NCBI GenBank assembly: GCA_022071975.1 | Contig: JAJVIO010000047.1 | Location: 1-42,910, forward strand | Direction: 5' to 3' | DNA: 42,910 bases | Source of the DNA: Planctomycetota bacterium | GTDB taxonomy: Bacteria; Planctomycetota; UBA8742; UBA2392 | Shown here: piece after piece, positions 25,130-32,351 of the stretch | Position numbering within the stretch: the first letter of the stretch is position 1 | Layout of the letters: the number at the start of each line of letters is the position of its first letter | Program-made: the position numbers and the translations under genes | The notes under the pieces: model-generated | Database searches by the model: none | Told to the model about the DNA's origin: nothing | What the model saw: only the letters and a program-made list of their open reading frames with translations

Positions 25130-25894
25130 TCATTCGCCTCCCAGGTATGCCTCGATCACCTTGGGATTGTTCTGGATCTCTTGCGGCGTGCCGAGCGCGA
25201 TGGTTTTGCCGTAGTCGAGTACCTGGATCTTTTCGCAGATGCCCATCACCAGCTTCATGTCGTGCTCGATCAGCAGCACTGTCACCTTCAACTCATCGCG
25301 GATTTTGCGGATCAATGCCGACAGCTCGGCCTTTTCGCCGGTGTTCATGCCGGCCGCGGGCTCGTCGAGGCAGATCAGTTTGGGCTCGGTGGCGAGCGCG
25401 CGGGCGATCTCCAGTTTGCGGCGGTGGCCGTAAGGCAGCTGCTTGGCGGGCAGGCCGGCGCGGTCCTCGAGCCCCATGAACCTCAGCAGCTCATAGGCCC
25501 TGTCGCGCTGCCGCTGCTCTTCGCGGTAGTGACGCGCCGTGCGCAGCAGCGAATCGAACAGGTTGATCTTCGCGTGCTGATGGGCGCCGGTCATGGCGTT
25601 CTCCAGCACGCTCAGCTCATCGAACAGCCGGATGTTCTGGAAGGTGCGCGACACGCCCAACGCCGCCACCTGCGCCGGCTGCAGGCCGTTCACCAACCGG
25701 CCGTCAAAGTGCACCGTGCCCTCGCTGGGCAGGTACACGCCGGTGATCATATTGAACACGGTGGTCTTGCCCGCGCCGTTGGGACCGATCAGGCCGAACA
25801 GGTCACCCGGCTGGATGGCCAGGTTGAAGCCGTCCACGGCCGTCAGGCCGCCGAAGCGGATGGTAAGGTTCTCGGTAGCCAGCAGGGCCGTCAC
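25130..25894 (-). CDS. livG: Branched-chain amino acid ABC transporter ATP-binding protein LivG
   Basis: 254 residues. Walker A is IGPNGAGKTTVFNMITG and the signature region is GHRRKLEIARALATEPKLICLDEPAAGMN, the LivG form. The long helical insertion with VSRTFQNIRLF is typical of LivG. It overlaps livM by four bases (ATGA). The GxxExxY element begins just after its stop. Confidence 0.94.
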   Translation of the reverse strand: MTALLATENLTIRFGGLTAVDGFNLAIQPGDLFGLIGPNGAGKTTVFNMITGVYLPSEGTVHFDGRLVNGLQPAQVAALGVSRTFQNIRLFDELSVLENAMTGAHQHAKINLFDSLLRTARHYREEQRQRDRAYELLRFMGLEDRAGLPAKQLPYGHRRKLEIARALATEPKLICLDEPAAGMNTGEKAELSALIRKIRDELKVTVLLIEHDMKLVMGICEKIQVLDYGKTIALGTPQEIQNNPKVIEAYLGGE

Positions 25895-26895
25895 TTGCGC
25901 CCTCCCGGCAGAATCCGCCGCAGCAGTTTGAGCGAAAGTTCGCGCTGACCAAAGATCCCCTGCGGCCGGAAGATCATCATCAGGATCAGGATCAGCGCAT
26001 ACAGCGCCATGCGGAAGCCGGGCAGGGCGATCTCGCGTTCCAGGTCGCGCAGGGCCTCGGGCAACACGGTCAGAATGATCGCACCCACGATGGCGCCGGT
26101 CAGGCTGCCCAGGCCGCCGAGTACCAGCATCACAACGACTTCGACCGACTTCATGAAGTTGAAGTTGCCGGGGTTGATGGTCTGGAACAGGTGGGCGTAC
26201 AGGCCGCCCGCCAGGCCGGCGAAAAACGCGCCGTAGACGAAAGCCATCACTTTCATGCGCGCAGTACGAATGCCCATAACTTCAGCGGCCAGCTCGTTCT
26301 CACGAATCGCGATCAGCGCGCGACCGAACGTGCTGCGTTGAAAGAACAGGCTGAAGGCAATGCAGATTGCTACGAACGCGTAGATCCATGAGGTGTCCGC
26401 ATAACTGGGGATGCCGGTCAGGCCCTTGCTGCCGCCCACTTGCTTGAAGTTGGTCAGCAGGATCGCAACGATTTCGCCAAAGCCCAGCGTCGCGATCGCC
26501 AGATAGTCACCCTTCAGGCGTAATGTGGGAATGCCCACCAACAGGCCGGCCAGTGCAGCCGCAAGGCCGCCCACCAGCAGCGCCGGCGCGAATCCCCACA
26601 CGCCGTCGAACAGTGGCTGCTGCGAAACGTACTTCGCAACCTCCGGGTCGAAGTAGCGCAGGGTGGTGGTGAAATACGCCGACACGTACGCGCCGATTGC
26701 CATGAAGCCCGCGTGGCCCAGGCTGAACTGGCCAGTGAGACCGTTGATCACGTTCAGGCTGACCGCCAGGATGATCGAGACGCCGCAAAGGTTCACGATC
26801 AGCGCCCAGAACGGCGGCACCGCGTTATCCACCAGCAGGCCGAACCCGAAAGCCACCGCGATGCCGGCCGCCAGGATTCCCAGCGTTTTCAGCAT
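25891..26895 (-). CDS. livM: Branched-chain amino acid ABC transporter permease LivM
   Basis: 334 residues from the ATG at 26895, which overlaps the livH stop (TGATG). It has about nine hydrophobic helices and the permease hallmark NGLTGQFSLGHAGFMAIGAY. The conserved GIPTLRLKGDYLAIATLGFGEIV and GALTGAIVGAI-type helices are also present. A longer reading to 27000 would overlap livH and add a hydrophilic Arg-rich stretch, so it is rejected. Confidence 0.93.
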   Translation of the reverse strand: MLKTLGILAAGIAVAFGFGLLVDNAVPPFWALIVNLCGVSIILAVSLNVINGLTGQFSLGHAGFMAIGAYVSAYFTTTLRYFDPEVAKYVSQQPLFDGVWGFAPALLVGGLAAALAGLLVGIPTLRLKGDYLAIATLGFGEIVAILLTNFKQVGGSKGLTGIPSYADTSWIYAFVAICIAFSLFFQRSTFGRALIAIRENELAAEVMGIRTARMKVMAFVYGAFFAGLAGGLYAHLFQTINPGNFNFMKSVEVVVMLVLGGLGSLTGAIVGAIILTVLPEALRDLEREIALPGFRMALYALILILMMIFRPQGIFGQRELSLKLLRRILPGGRK

Positions 26896-27842
26896 CAGAC
26901 TTTCTCCCGGCCAGCTCTGCCCAGCAGGCCGCTCGGCTTGACCAGCAGCACGACGATCAGAACTACGAACGAGACAGCCTCGGCATAGGTGGTGTCCCAC
27001 AGGCCGCCGACCAGCGACTCCGCGACGCCCAGCAGAATGCCGCCAAGCGCCGCGCCCGGGATGCTGCCGATGCCGCCCAGCACGGCCGCGACGAAAGCCT
27101 TCAGTCCCATCAGCAGGCCCATGGTCGGCGTGAGGCGCGGCTGGTCCATGGCGACCAGGATGCCCCCCACCGCGGCCATCGCGCTGCCGAGCGCAAAGGT
27201 GATGCTGATCGTGGCATCCACGTTGATGCCCATCAGGCGCGCGGTCTTCATGTCGTGGGCGCAGGCGCGCATGGCGGCGCCGGTGCGGGTCTTCTGCACG
27301 AACAGGTGCAGCGCCGCCATCATGAGGAACGCCACCACGATGATCAGGATGCTGGTGTTGCCCACGGAAATCACGCCGAGATTCACGCTGCTCTGGTCCA
27401 CGTAACGCGGGAAACTCTTGGGGTCGGCGCCGAATGCCATCTGCCCTACGTTCTGCAGGAAGATCGAAACGCCAATGGCTGTAATCAGTGCCGCCAGGCG
27501 GCTGGCGTTGCGCAGGGGCCGATAGGCCAGGCGCTCAATCAACGCGCCAATGAAGGCACAGGCGGCCATGGCGCCAAGAAACGCCATGCCCATCAGCCAG
27601 AACGGAGCCTTGGGTTTCTCGGCCGTGTCCGGCATGTAGCCCAGCCAGCGCGCCGGGTAATACGCGAAGTATGCGCCCAGCATGTAGACGTCGGAGTGGG
27701 CGAAGTTGATCAACGCCAGCACGCCGTACACCATGGTGTAGCCGACCGCGACCAGCGCGTAGACGCTGCCCTTGGTCAGCCCGTTCGCCACCTGCTGCAG
27801 CATGCGCGAGGCGAAGTCGGCGTTATCAAGCAGGATCTGCAT
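26895..27842 (-). CDS. livH: Branched-chain amino acid ABC transporter permease LivH
   Basis: 315 residues, multi-spanning. Motifs include GLTKGSVYALVAVGYTMVYGVLALINFAHSDVYMLGAYFAYY and the later GSAMAAVGGILVAMD and AVLGGIGSIPGAALGGILLG, all characteristic of LivH permeases. It forms the channel with LivM. A 62-base spacer with a hairpin separates it from livK. Confidence 0.94.
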   Translation of the reverse strand: MQILLDNADFASRMLQQVANGLTKGSVYALVAVGYTMVYGVLALINFAHSDVYMLGAYFAYYPARWLGYMPDTAEKPKAPFWLMGMAFLGAMAACAFIGALIERLAYRPLRNASRLAALITAIGVSIFLQNVGQMAFGADPKSFPRYVDQSSVNLGVISVGNTSILIIVVAFLMMAALHLFVQKTRTGAAMRACAHDMKTARLMGINVDATISITFALGSAMAAVGGILVAMDQPRLTPTMGLLMGLKAFVAAVLGGIGSIPGAALGGILLGVAESLVGGLWDTTYAEAVSFVVLIVVLLVKPSGLLGRAGREKV

Positions 27843-27859
27843 GAGCCTTCAAATGAAAC

Positions 27860-27882
27860 GCCGGAACCGCCACGGCTCCGGC
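27860..27882 (-). other. Intercistronic hairpin between livK and livH
   Basis: On the minus strand GCCGGAGCC pairs with GGTTCCGGC around a GTGGC loop (nine pairs, one G-U), followed by GTTTCATTT. Such a hairpin after a binding-protein gene is commonly used to leave more of that protein than of the membrane subunits, by partial termination or 3'-end protection. That role is inferred. Confidence 0.6.
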
Positions 27883-27904
27883 ATCTCGTATTCCCTTCCC
27901 GGGG

Positions 27905-29065
27905 TTACTGCACCTCTTCCGGCTTGATCTGGCGTACCGGGGCAAACCTCTCGCCCTCGATCTTCAGCATGCTGATCGGTTTGCGGGCGTCGCGGTTTTC
28001 GTCGATGTCGAACTTGCCCGTAACGCCATCAAAGGCCTTCAGTCCGGCCAGCGCGTCGCGGATTTTCTTGCGGTCAAAGTCGCCGGCCTTCTCGATGCCC
28101 TCTTTCACCACGTACACCACGTCATAGCCCAGCGCCGCGAGGCTGGAGGGCACGTTGCCGTACTTGGCCTTGTAGGCCTCGACGAACTTCTTGACCTTGG
28201 GGTTGTCGTCTTCCTGGCTGTAATGATTGCCGAAATAGGAGCCTTCCAGCGCGCTTCCGGCCGAGGGAATCAGCTTGTCGGACTCCCAGCCGTCGCCGCC
28301 GAGCAGCGGCACGGTCACGTCCTGGGCGCGGAACTCCTTGGCGATCAGCGCGACGTCGTTGTAGTAGCAGGGCACGAAGATCACTTCCGGCGACTTGCCC
28401 TTGATGTTGGTGACCTGCGTTTTGAAATCGCTGGCGCCCTTCTTGTAGGACTCCTTCGCCACCACTTCCCCACCCAGCGCCTTGAACTTCGCCTCGAAGA
28501 AGTCGGCCAGGCCGGTGCTGTAGGCGTCGTCCTGGTTCTGCAGGATAGCGGCCTTCTTGGCTTTCAGGTCCTTTGAGGCAAACACCGCGCACGCGCCACC
28601 CTGGAAGTCGTCGAGGTAGCAGATGCGGAAGATGTGGTCGCCGACCTGCGTCACCGTCGGGTTGGTGCTGCTGGGGCTGACCATCGGGATGCCGTACTTC
28701 TGGAACTCGGGCGCTGCCGCCAGGCTGATGCCCGAAGCCACCGCGCCCATGGAGACCAGCACGCCGTCCTGTGTTGCCAGCTTGGTGGCGGCGGTCTTGC
28801 CCTCATCGGCCTTGCTGGCGGTGTCGTAGGCGATCAGCTTGATCTGCTTGCCGTTGATGCCGCCGGCCTTGTTGATCTCCTCGACCGCCAGTTCCACACC
28901 GTTCTTGGTGTCGGTGCCGAAGGTTGCGATCTCGCCGGAGGTGCTGACGAACAGGCCGATGTAGACTTCTTTCTCGTCGTAGCCGGGGCCGATCTTGCTG
29001 CCGCAGCCGGCGAAGAACACAGCCAGGGCCAAACACACCAATACCAGAGCCAATGCCTTGCGCAT
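27905..29065 (-). CDS. livK: Branched-chain amino acid ABC transporter substrate-binding lipoprotein LivK
   Basis: 386 residues from the ATG at 29065, which has a GGAGAGGGAA ribosome site. A lipobox FFAGC (Cys21) makes it a membrane-tethered type I periplasmic binding protein. The opening EVYIGLFVSTSGEIATFGTDTKNGVELAVEEINKAGGINGKQIKL is the Leu/Ile/Val-binding family signature. Ligand choice among branched-chain amino acids, amides or other small molecules cannot be fixed from sequence. It is the first gene of livK-H-M-G-F. Confidence 0.92.
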   Translation of the reverse strand: MRKALALVLVCLALAVFFAGCGSKIGPGYDEKEVYIGLFVSTSGEIATFGTDTKNGVELAVEEINKAGGINGKQIKLIAYDTASKADEGKTAATKLATQDGVLVSMGAVASGISLAAAPEFQKYGIPMVSPSSTNPTVTQVGDHIFRICYLDDFQGGACAVFASKDLKAKKAAILQNQDDAYSTGLADFFEAKFKALGGEVVAKESYKKGASDFKTQVTNIKGKSPEVIFVPCYYNDVALIAKEFRAQDVTVPLLGGDGWESDKLIPSAGSALEGSYFGNHYSQEDDNPKVKKFVEAYKAKYGNVPSSLAALGYDVVYVVKEGIEKAGDFDRKKIRDALAGLKAFDGVTGKFDIDENRDARKPISMLKIEGERFAPVRQIKPEEVQ

Positions 29066-29112
29066 TTCCCTCTCCTTCACGTCAATTCAGCTGGGCTTGC
29101 TTGAGCGGCGTG

Positions 29113-29140
29113 AGAATAGTCATAACACGGCGGCCCACAA
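29113..29140 (-). promoter_or_regulatory. Possible liv operon promoter
   Basis: On the minus strand TTGTGG (29140-29135) and TATTCT (29118-29113) are 16 bases apart, weakly matching sigma-70 boxes, with the livK start about 48 bases beyond the -10. It is the best candidate in the spacer but only a modest one. Confidence 0.3.
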
Positions 29141-29218
29141 GCATTTTTGACGACGGGGCTGCCGGCTCCGCGTGGCCTGTTTTCGTGCGCTTGCTAAACT
29201 CACGGCCGGAGAGCGAAC

Positions 29219-29620
29219 GTGCCTACCCTGGAAGAAGCTTTAAAGCAGCCGATTGATGGCGATTACGTTACCTGCGGTTTGAAGAAGCCGTTTTATGTGA
29301 TCTCGCGGGACGGCGACATCCAGTGCTTCGTTGGCTTCCGCAACAAGACGCGCGACTTCGACAACGAAGCCAACGTGGTGATCTGGGAGAAAGATCGCGT
29401 GATCAGCGAGTCCATGGCGCTGATCGACCGCCTGGGCGAGGTGCGCCTGGGGCCCTGCCGCGAAGAGTCGATCCCTGAGCCCGACACGCTGGAGGAATTC
29501 CTGCGCAGCTTCAGCATCCACGGCAATCTGGCCAGTTACTTCCCGCCGATCCTGGAAAAGCTCGGGCTGGTCGAGGTGTACAAGAAGGGCCGCGCGCTGT
29601 ACGTGAAACGCAAGGCGTAG
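29219..29620 (+). CDS. Protein of unknown function, 133 residues
   Basis: Begins at a GTG with GGAGAG upstream. The sequence is soluble, charged, and mixes strands (PFYVISRDGDIQCFVGF) with a C-terminal helix-turn region (FPPILEKLGLVEVYKKGRALYVKRK) that has the look of a small winged-helix hairpin. I recognise no named family. It is followed at 29642 by the Lon-N-domain gene. Confidence 0.65.
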   Translation: MPTLEEALKQPIDGDYVTCGLKKPFYVISRDGDIQCFVGFRNKTRDFDNEANVVIWEKDRVISESMALIDRLGEVRLGPCREESIPEPDTLEEFLRSFSIHGNLASYFPPILEKLGLVEVYKKGRALYVKRKA

Positions 29621-29626
29621 ACTTTA

Positions 29627-29639
29627 GGGGTCAGACCCC
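29627..29639. repeat. GGGGTCAGACCCC palindrome
   Basis: A perfect palindrome with a single central base, lying in the 21-base gap between two genes and covering the place where the ribosome site of the next gene would be. Related palindromes (GGGGACAGTCCCC) occur twice near 30462-30493. Confidence 0.6.
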
Positions 29640-29641
29640 CC

Positions 29642-30322
29642 ATGGACGACGACCTGCCCGAGTTGCGTCACGGCATCCCGGTGTTTCCTCTGCCGGGCGT
29701 CACGCTGTTCCCCCACACACTGCTGCCGCTGCACATCTTCGAGGACCGCTACCGCGCCCTGATGGAAGACACCTTGCACAAGCCTGAAAGCGAGCACTGC
29801 TTCGCCATGGGCACCCTGATGGAGGCGGCTTCAGGCGAAACCCTGGGCGACCCGCCGGTATATCGCTTTGCCGGTGTGGGGCGCATCAGCGAGTACTCAC
29901 GCATGCCGGACGGTCGCTTCGCGCTGGTGCTGCGCGGCATCGGGCGCGTGCGGCTTTCTCATGAGCACTCGCTGATCCGGGGCTACCGCGTGTTCGGCGC
30001 GGAGTGGCTGCCGGACATCCGGCCGCAACCGGGAGGCAGCTGGGAACGCAACCTTGGCGTTGAGTTGAAGGCACTGGCGCTGGCGCTGCTGCGTGAGCAG
30101 GCGGAGAAGTTCCGGGGCATGCTGGCCGAGCACGTGGAGCTGGGGCCGCTGACAGACATGATCTGCGGCTATCTGCCTTTCGAGCCGGAATTCAAGCTGC
30201 AGCAGATCCAGACGCGCAACGTGATCGAGCGCGCGGCCCGCACCATCAGCCAGCTCGAGCGCATGGGCGGCTTCGCGCCGGAGAAACCTCTCAAGCTGGA
30301 TGACGCGCCACCAGCGAACTAG
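29642..30322 (+). CDS. Lon substrate-binding (N-terminal) domain protein
   Basis: 226 residues. The opening LRHGIPVFPLPGVTLFPHTLLPLHIFEDRYRALMEDTL is the signature of the Lon N-terminal substrate-recognition domain. It continues with VYRFAGVGRISEYSRMPDGRFALVLRGIGRVRL and ends in a helical bundle. There is no AAA+ or protease domain. Stand-alone proteins like this exist in many bacteria, with unknown roles in protein quality control. Its ribosome site is masked by the palindrome at 29627-29639. Confidence 0.9.
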   Translation: MDDDLPELRHGIPVFPLPGVTLFPHTLLPLHIFEDRYRALMEDTLHKPESEHCFAMGTLMEAASGETLGDPPVYRFAGVGRISEYSRMPDGRFALVLRGIGRVRLSHEHSLIRGYRVFGAEWLPDIRPQPGGSWERNLGVELKALALALLREQAEKFRGMLAEHVELGPLTDMICGYLPFEPEFKLQQIQTRNVIERAARTISQLERMGGFAPEKPLKLDDAPPAN

Positions 30323-30493
30323 GGACTTTCCCTGTCGTCGAAAGCATCAAACAGCATCCACCCTTTGGGCTACCACCCGCACTGGCGTTGGTAATTGGAA
30401 ATTGGTTATTGGTAATTTGCTGTTGGTCCGCCGTCCGACCCGGCAATCCTGGGCCGAAGACGGGGACAGTCCCCAACTTCGGGGACAGTCCCC
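30321..30493. repeat. Palindrome-bounded repeat island
   Basis: Between two convergent genes lie AGGGA/TCCCT (30321-30333), a TTGGTAATTGG/TTGGTTATTGG block (30388-30421) and a tandem pair of GGGGACAGTCCCC palindromes (30462-30474 and 30481-30493). The edges coincide with both stop codons. There is no gene. It looks like an insertion of non-autonomous repeats. Confidence 0.65.
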
Positions 30494-31122
30494 TAGGTGA
30501 TCAGCGCCTTCTGCTTGTCTCGCCACTCGATCAACCAGGGATCGACCTTCTCCAGCTTGTCCATGGCGTCGAAGTATTTTAGGGCCTTCTTGTTTTCGCC
30601 GAGCCTGCGGTTCAGCTCGCCCAGCAGGTAGTTCACCACCGGCAGGTCATCCGGGCTGAATTCCTCGGCCGCCAGTGCCAGCTCGAAGTACTTCACGGCC
30701 TTGCGGCGCGCGCCCTTCTGCTCGTCGTCGGGCTCGCCTTCCATGCGGCTGCACCAGGTGGCTTGCAGGTACAGGTCCGCGACCTCGGCGCTGCGTTTGC
30801 CCGCGTAGATTCCGATCAGCGCCGCGCGGCGGTAGCGCTCGGCGCCGCCCAGCTGCTGGCCCTTCTGCCAGTGGAAGCCGGCCAGCAGGGTGTTCACGCG
30901 CTTGATTTTCTGCTCGTCGTTGAGGCTGCGATAGTCAGCCTCAAAGCCGATGAAGCCGCACTCGGGGCAGACGTGAAGGAAATCCGGCAGCGGGTTTCCG
31001 TCCAGGTAGCGCGGACAGAAGTCGGGCTCTTTTTCGCCGATGCGGAAGCCGGTCACGAGCCGGGTTTCGAACTCGTGTCTGCAGCAGGGGCAATCCAGTT
31101 TCTTCGGCTCGAACTCCGTCAT
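30493..31122 (-). CDS. DUF2225-type protein with zinc-binding cysteines
   Basis: 209 residues from the ATG at 31122. The start CPCCRHEFETRLV and the later HVCPECGFIGFEADYRSL give paired cysteines like the DUF2225 family, followed by a helical C-terminal region with TPR-like character (KYFELALAAEEFSPDDLPVVNYLLGELNRRLGENKKALKYFDAM). The family's role is unknown. The gene begins four bases after the stop of the thioredoxin-fold gene, so the two form an operon. Confidence 0.82.
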   Translation of the reverse strand: MTEFEPKKLDCPCCRHEFETRLVTGFRIGEKEPDFCPRYLDGNPLPDFLHVCPECGFIGFEADYRSLNDEQKIKRVNTLLAGFHWQKGQQLGGAERYRRAALIGIYAGKRSAEVADLYLQATWCSRMEGEPDDEQKGARRKAVKYFELALAAEEFSPDDLPVVNYLLGELNRRLGENKKALKYFDAMDKLEKVDPWLIEWRDKQKALIT

Positions 31123-31126
31123 GCCC

Positions 31127-32233
31127 CTACTTTGCCAGCATGGCCGCATAGCGCAGCATGTCGTCACTGCGCACGTCGTAGCGGAACACCTTGCCGTCAC
31201 TGCCGACCAGCACCAGGAACGGGATCAGCGAAACACTGAGCTTCTTGACCAGCGAGTTCTCTTCGTCTCGGTCAATCCAGATGGTCGGGAAGCCTACCGC
31301 GTCGGGGTTGCGCGCCAGCCACTGCTCCAGCGCGGGCTTGCTTTCGTTCACGCTGATGCCCAGGAAGTTCAGCTTGTCCTTGTGGCGCTTGAAGGCCTCC
31401 TGCACGAAGGGCAACTCACCCAGGCAGGCCGTGCTGTTGCTGTCCCATACGAACAGCAGGGTTGGCTTGCCCTCGTAATCCGCGCTGCTTCGGACCTGGC
31501 CGGTCAGGTCCGCGAGCTTGAAGTCCGGCAGCTTACGGCCGATCCAGTCCAGGTTCTCGAGCTGACCGCGCAGGAACTCTTCGGCTTCCTTGTCGTCTTT
31601 GACCCGGTCGGACTTCAGCAGCGCCTCCAGTGAACGGCGCGCCTCGGTTACCTTGTCCAGGAACAACAGCACACGCACTCGCATCATCCGTGAGGCATCA
31701 ATTTCCTGCCGGTCGGGATGCTTTTCAATGAATTCGTCGAGGGCGGCCAGCGCCTCGCTTTCCCGTCCTGCCAGCCGGAACAGCGTCTGCCCCTTCAGGA
31801 ATCGCACGTCCGCCGCAAGGTCAGCATCGGCGTGGTTATTCAAGAAGTCATCCGCGGCCGTGACTGCTCGCTCCAGCCGGTCGTCAATCCGCGACAGCGC
31901 GACAGTGAGCTCAAAGCGGGCGGGCATGAGGTCGTTGGCGTTTGGATGTCCCTGTATGTAGGTATCAAGCGCGTCGGCATAGCCGGCATCCAGCTTGCGC
32001 AGCTCGTTCTCAACGGCCTGCATTTCCTCCGGCTTGGTAGTTTCCTGTTCGCGCAGGCGGTCCATGCGCGTGAACAGTACCTCCCGCTGCTTCTGGAAAT
32101 CGTCGAACAGCTCGTCGTAGGTGGCGTAGCCCTTCACGGGTTGCGCAGGCTCACCGGGCGCCTGCTGGCACAATCCGTTGGCGGCAAAGCACACGGCAAG
32201 AAGAATCGCGGATAGAAGAAGCTGACGTGGCAT
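31127..32233 (-). CDS. Exported thioredoxin-fold (redoxin-like) protein with altered active site
   Basis: 368 residues from the ATG at 32233, preceded by GGGAG. A signal peptide (RQLLLSAILLAVCFAANGLC) leads to a helical TPR-like region (35-225) and a C-terminal redoxin domain (230-368) of TlpA/AhpC type: LPDFKLADLTG, then LLFVWDSNSTACLGELPFV, then the cis-proline in SLIPFLVLVG. Where active proteins have a CxxC motif in WASWCPPC, this one reads WDSNSTAC, so only the second cysteine (Cys270) remains. Classical disulfide exchange is therefore unlikely. It is probably a periplasmic binding or scaffold protein. Confidence 0.84.
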   Translation of the reverse strand: MPRQLLLSAILLAVCFAANGLCQQAPGEPAQPVKGYATYDELFDDFQKQREVLFTRMDRLREQETTKPEEMQAVENELRKLDAGYADALDTYIQGHPNANDLMPARFELTVALSRIDDRLERAVTAADDFLNNHADADLAADVRFLKGQTLFRLAGRESEALAALDEFIEKHPDRQEIDASRMMRVRVLLFLDKVTEARRSLEALLKSDRVKDDKEAEEFLRGQLENLDWIGRKLPDFKLADLTGQVRSSADYEGKPTLLFVWDSNSTACLGELPFVQEAFKRHKDKLNFLGISVNESKPALEQWLARNPDAVGFPTIWIDRDEENSLVKKLSVSLIPFLVLVGSDGKVFRYDVRSDDMLRYAAMLAK

Positions 32234-32351
32234 GACGTCTCCCTGTTTCAGGTTGGCCCCCGCGGCGCGCTCTGTTCTGAGCAAGGGTTGCGCCGTACAC
32301 AGAGTCGCACGGTTTGGCGTTTCGTCAACAGGGACCGTGCGATGCAGGCGC

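Noticed and set aside
25065..25133. Longer start of the GxxExxY gene at 25133
   Set aside because: The extra 23 residues are encoded mainly by the inverted repeat and overlap the livG stop; the ATG at 25064 has a ribosome site and gives the usual family length.
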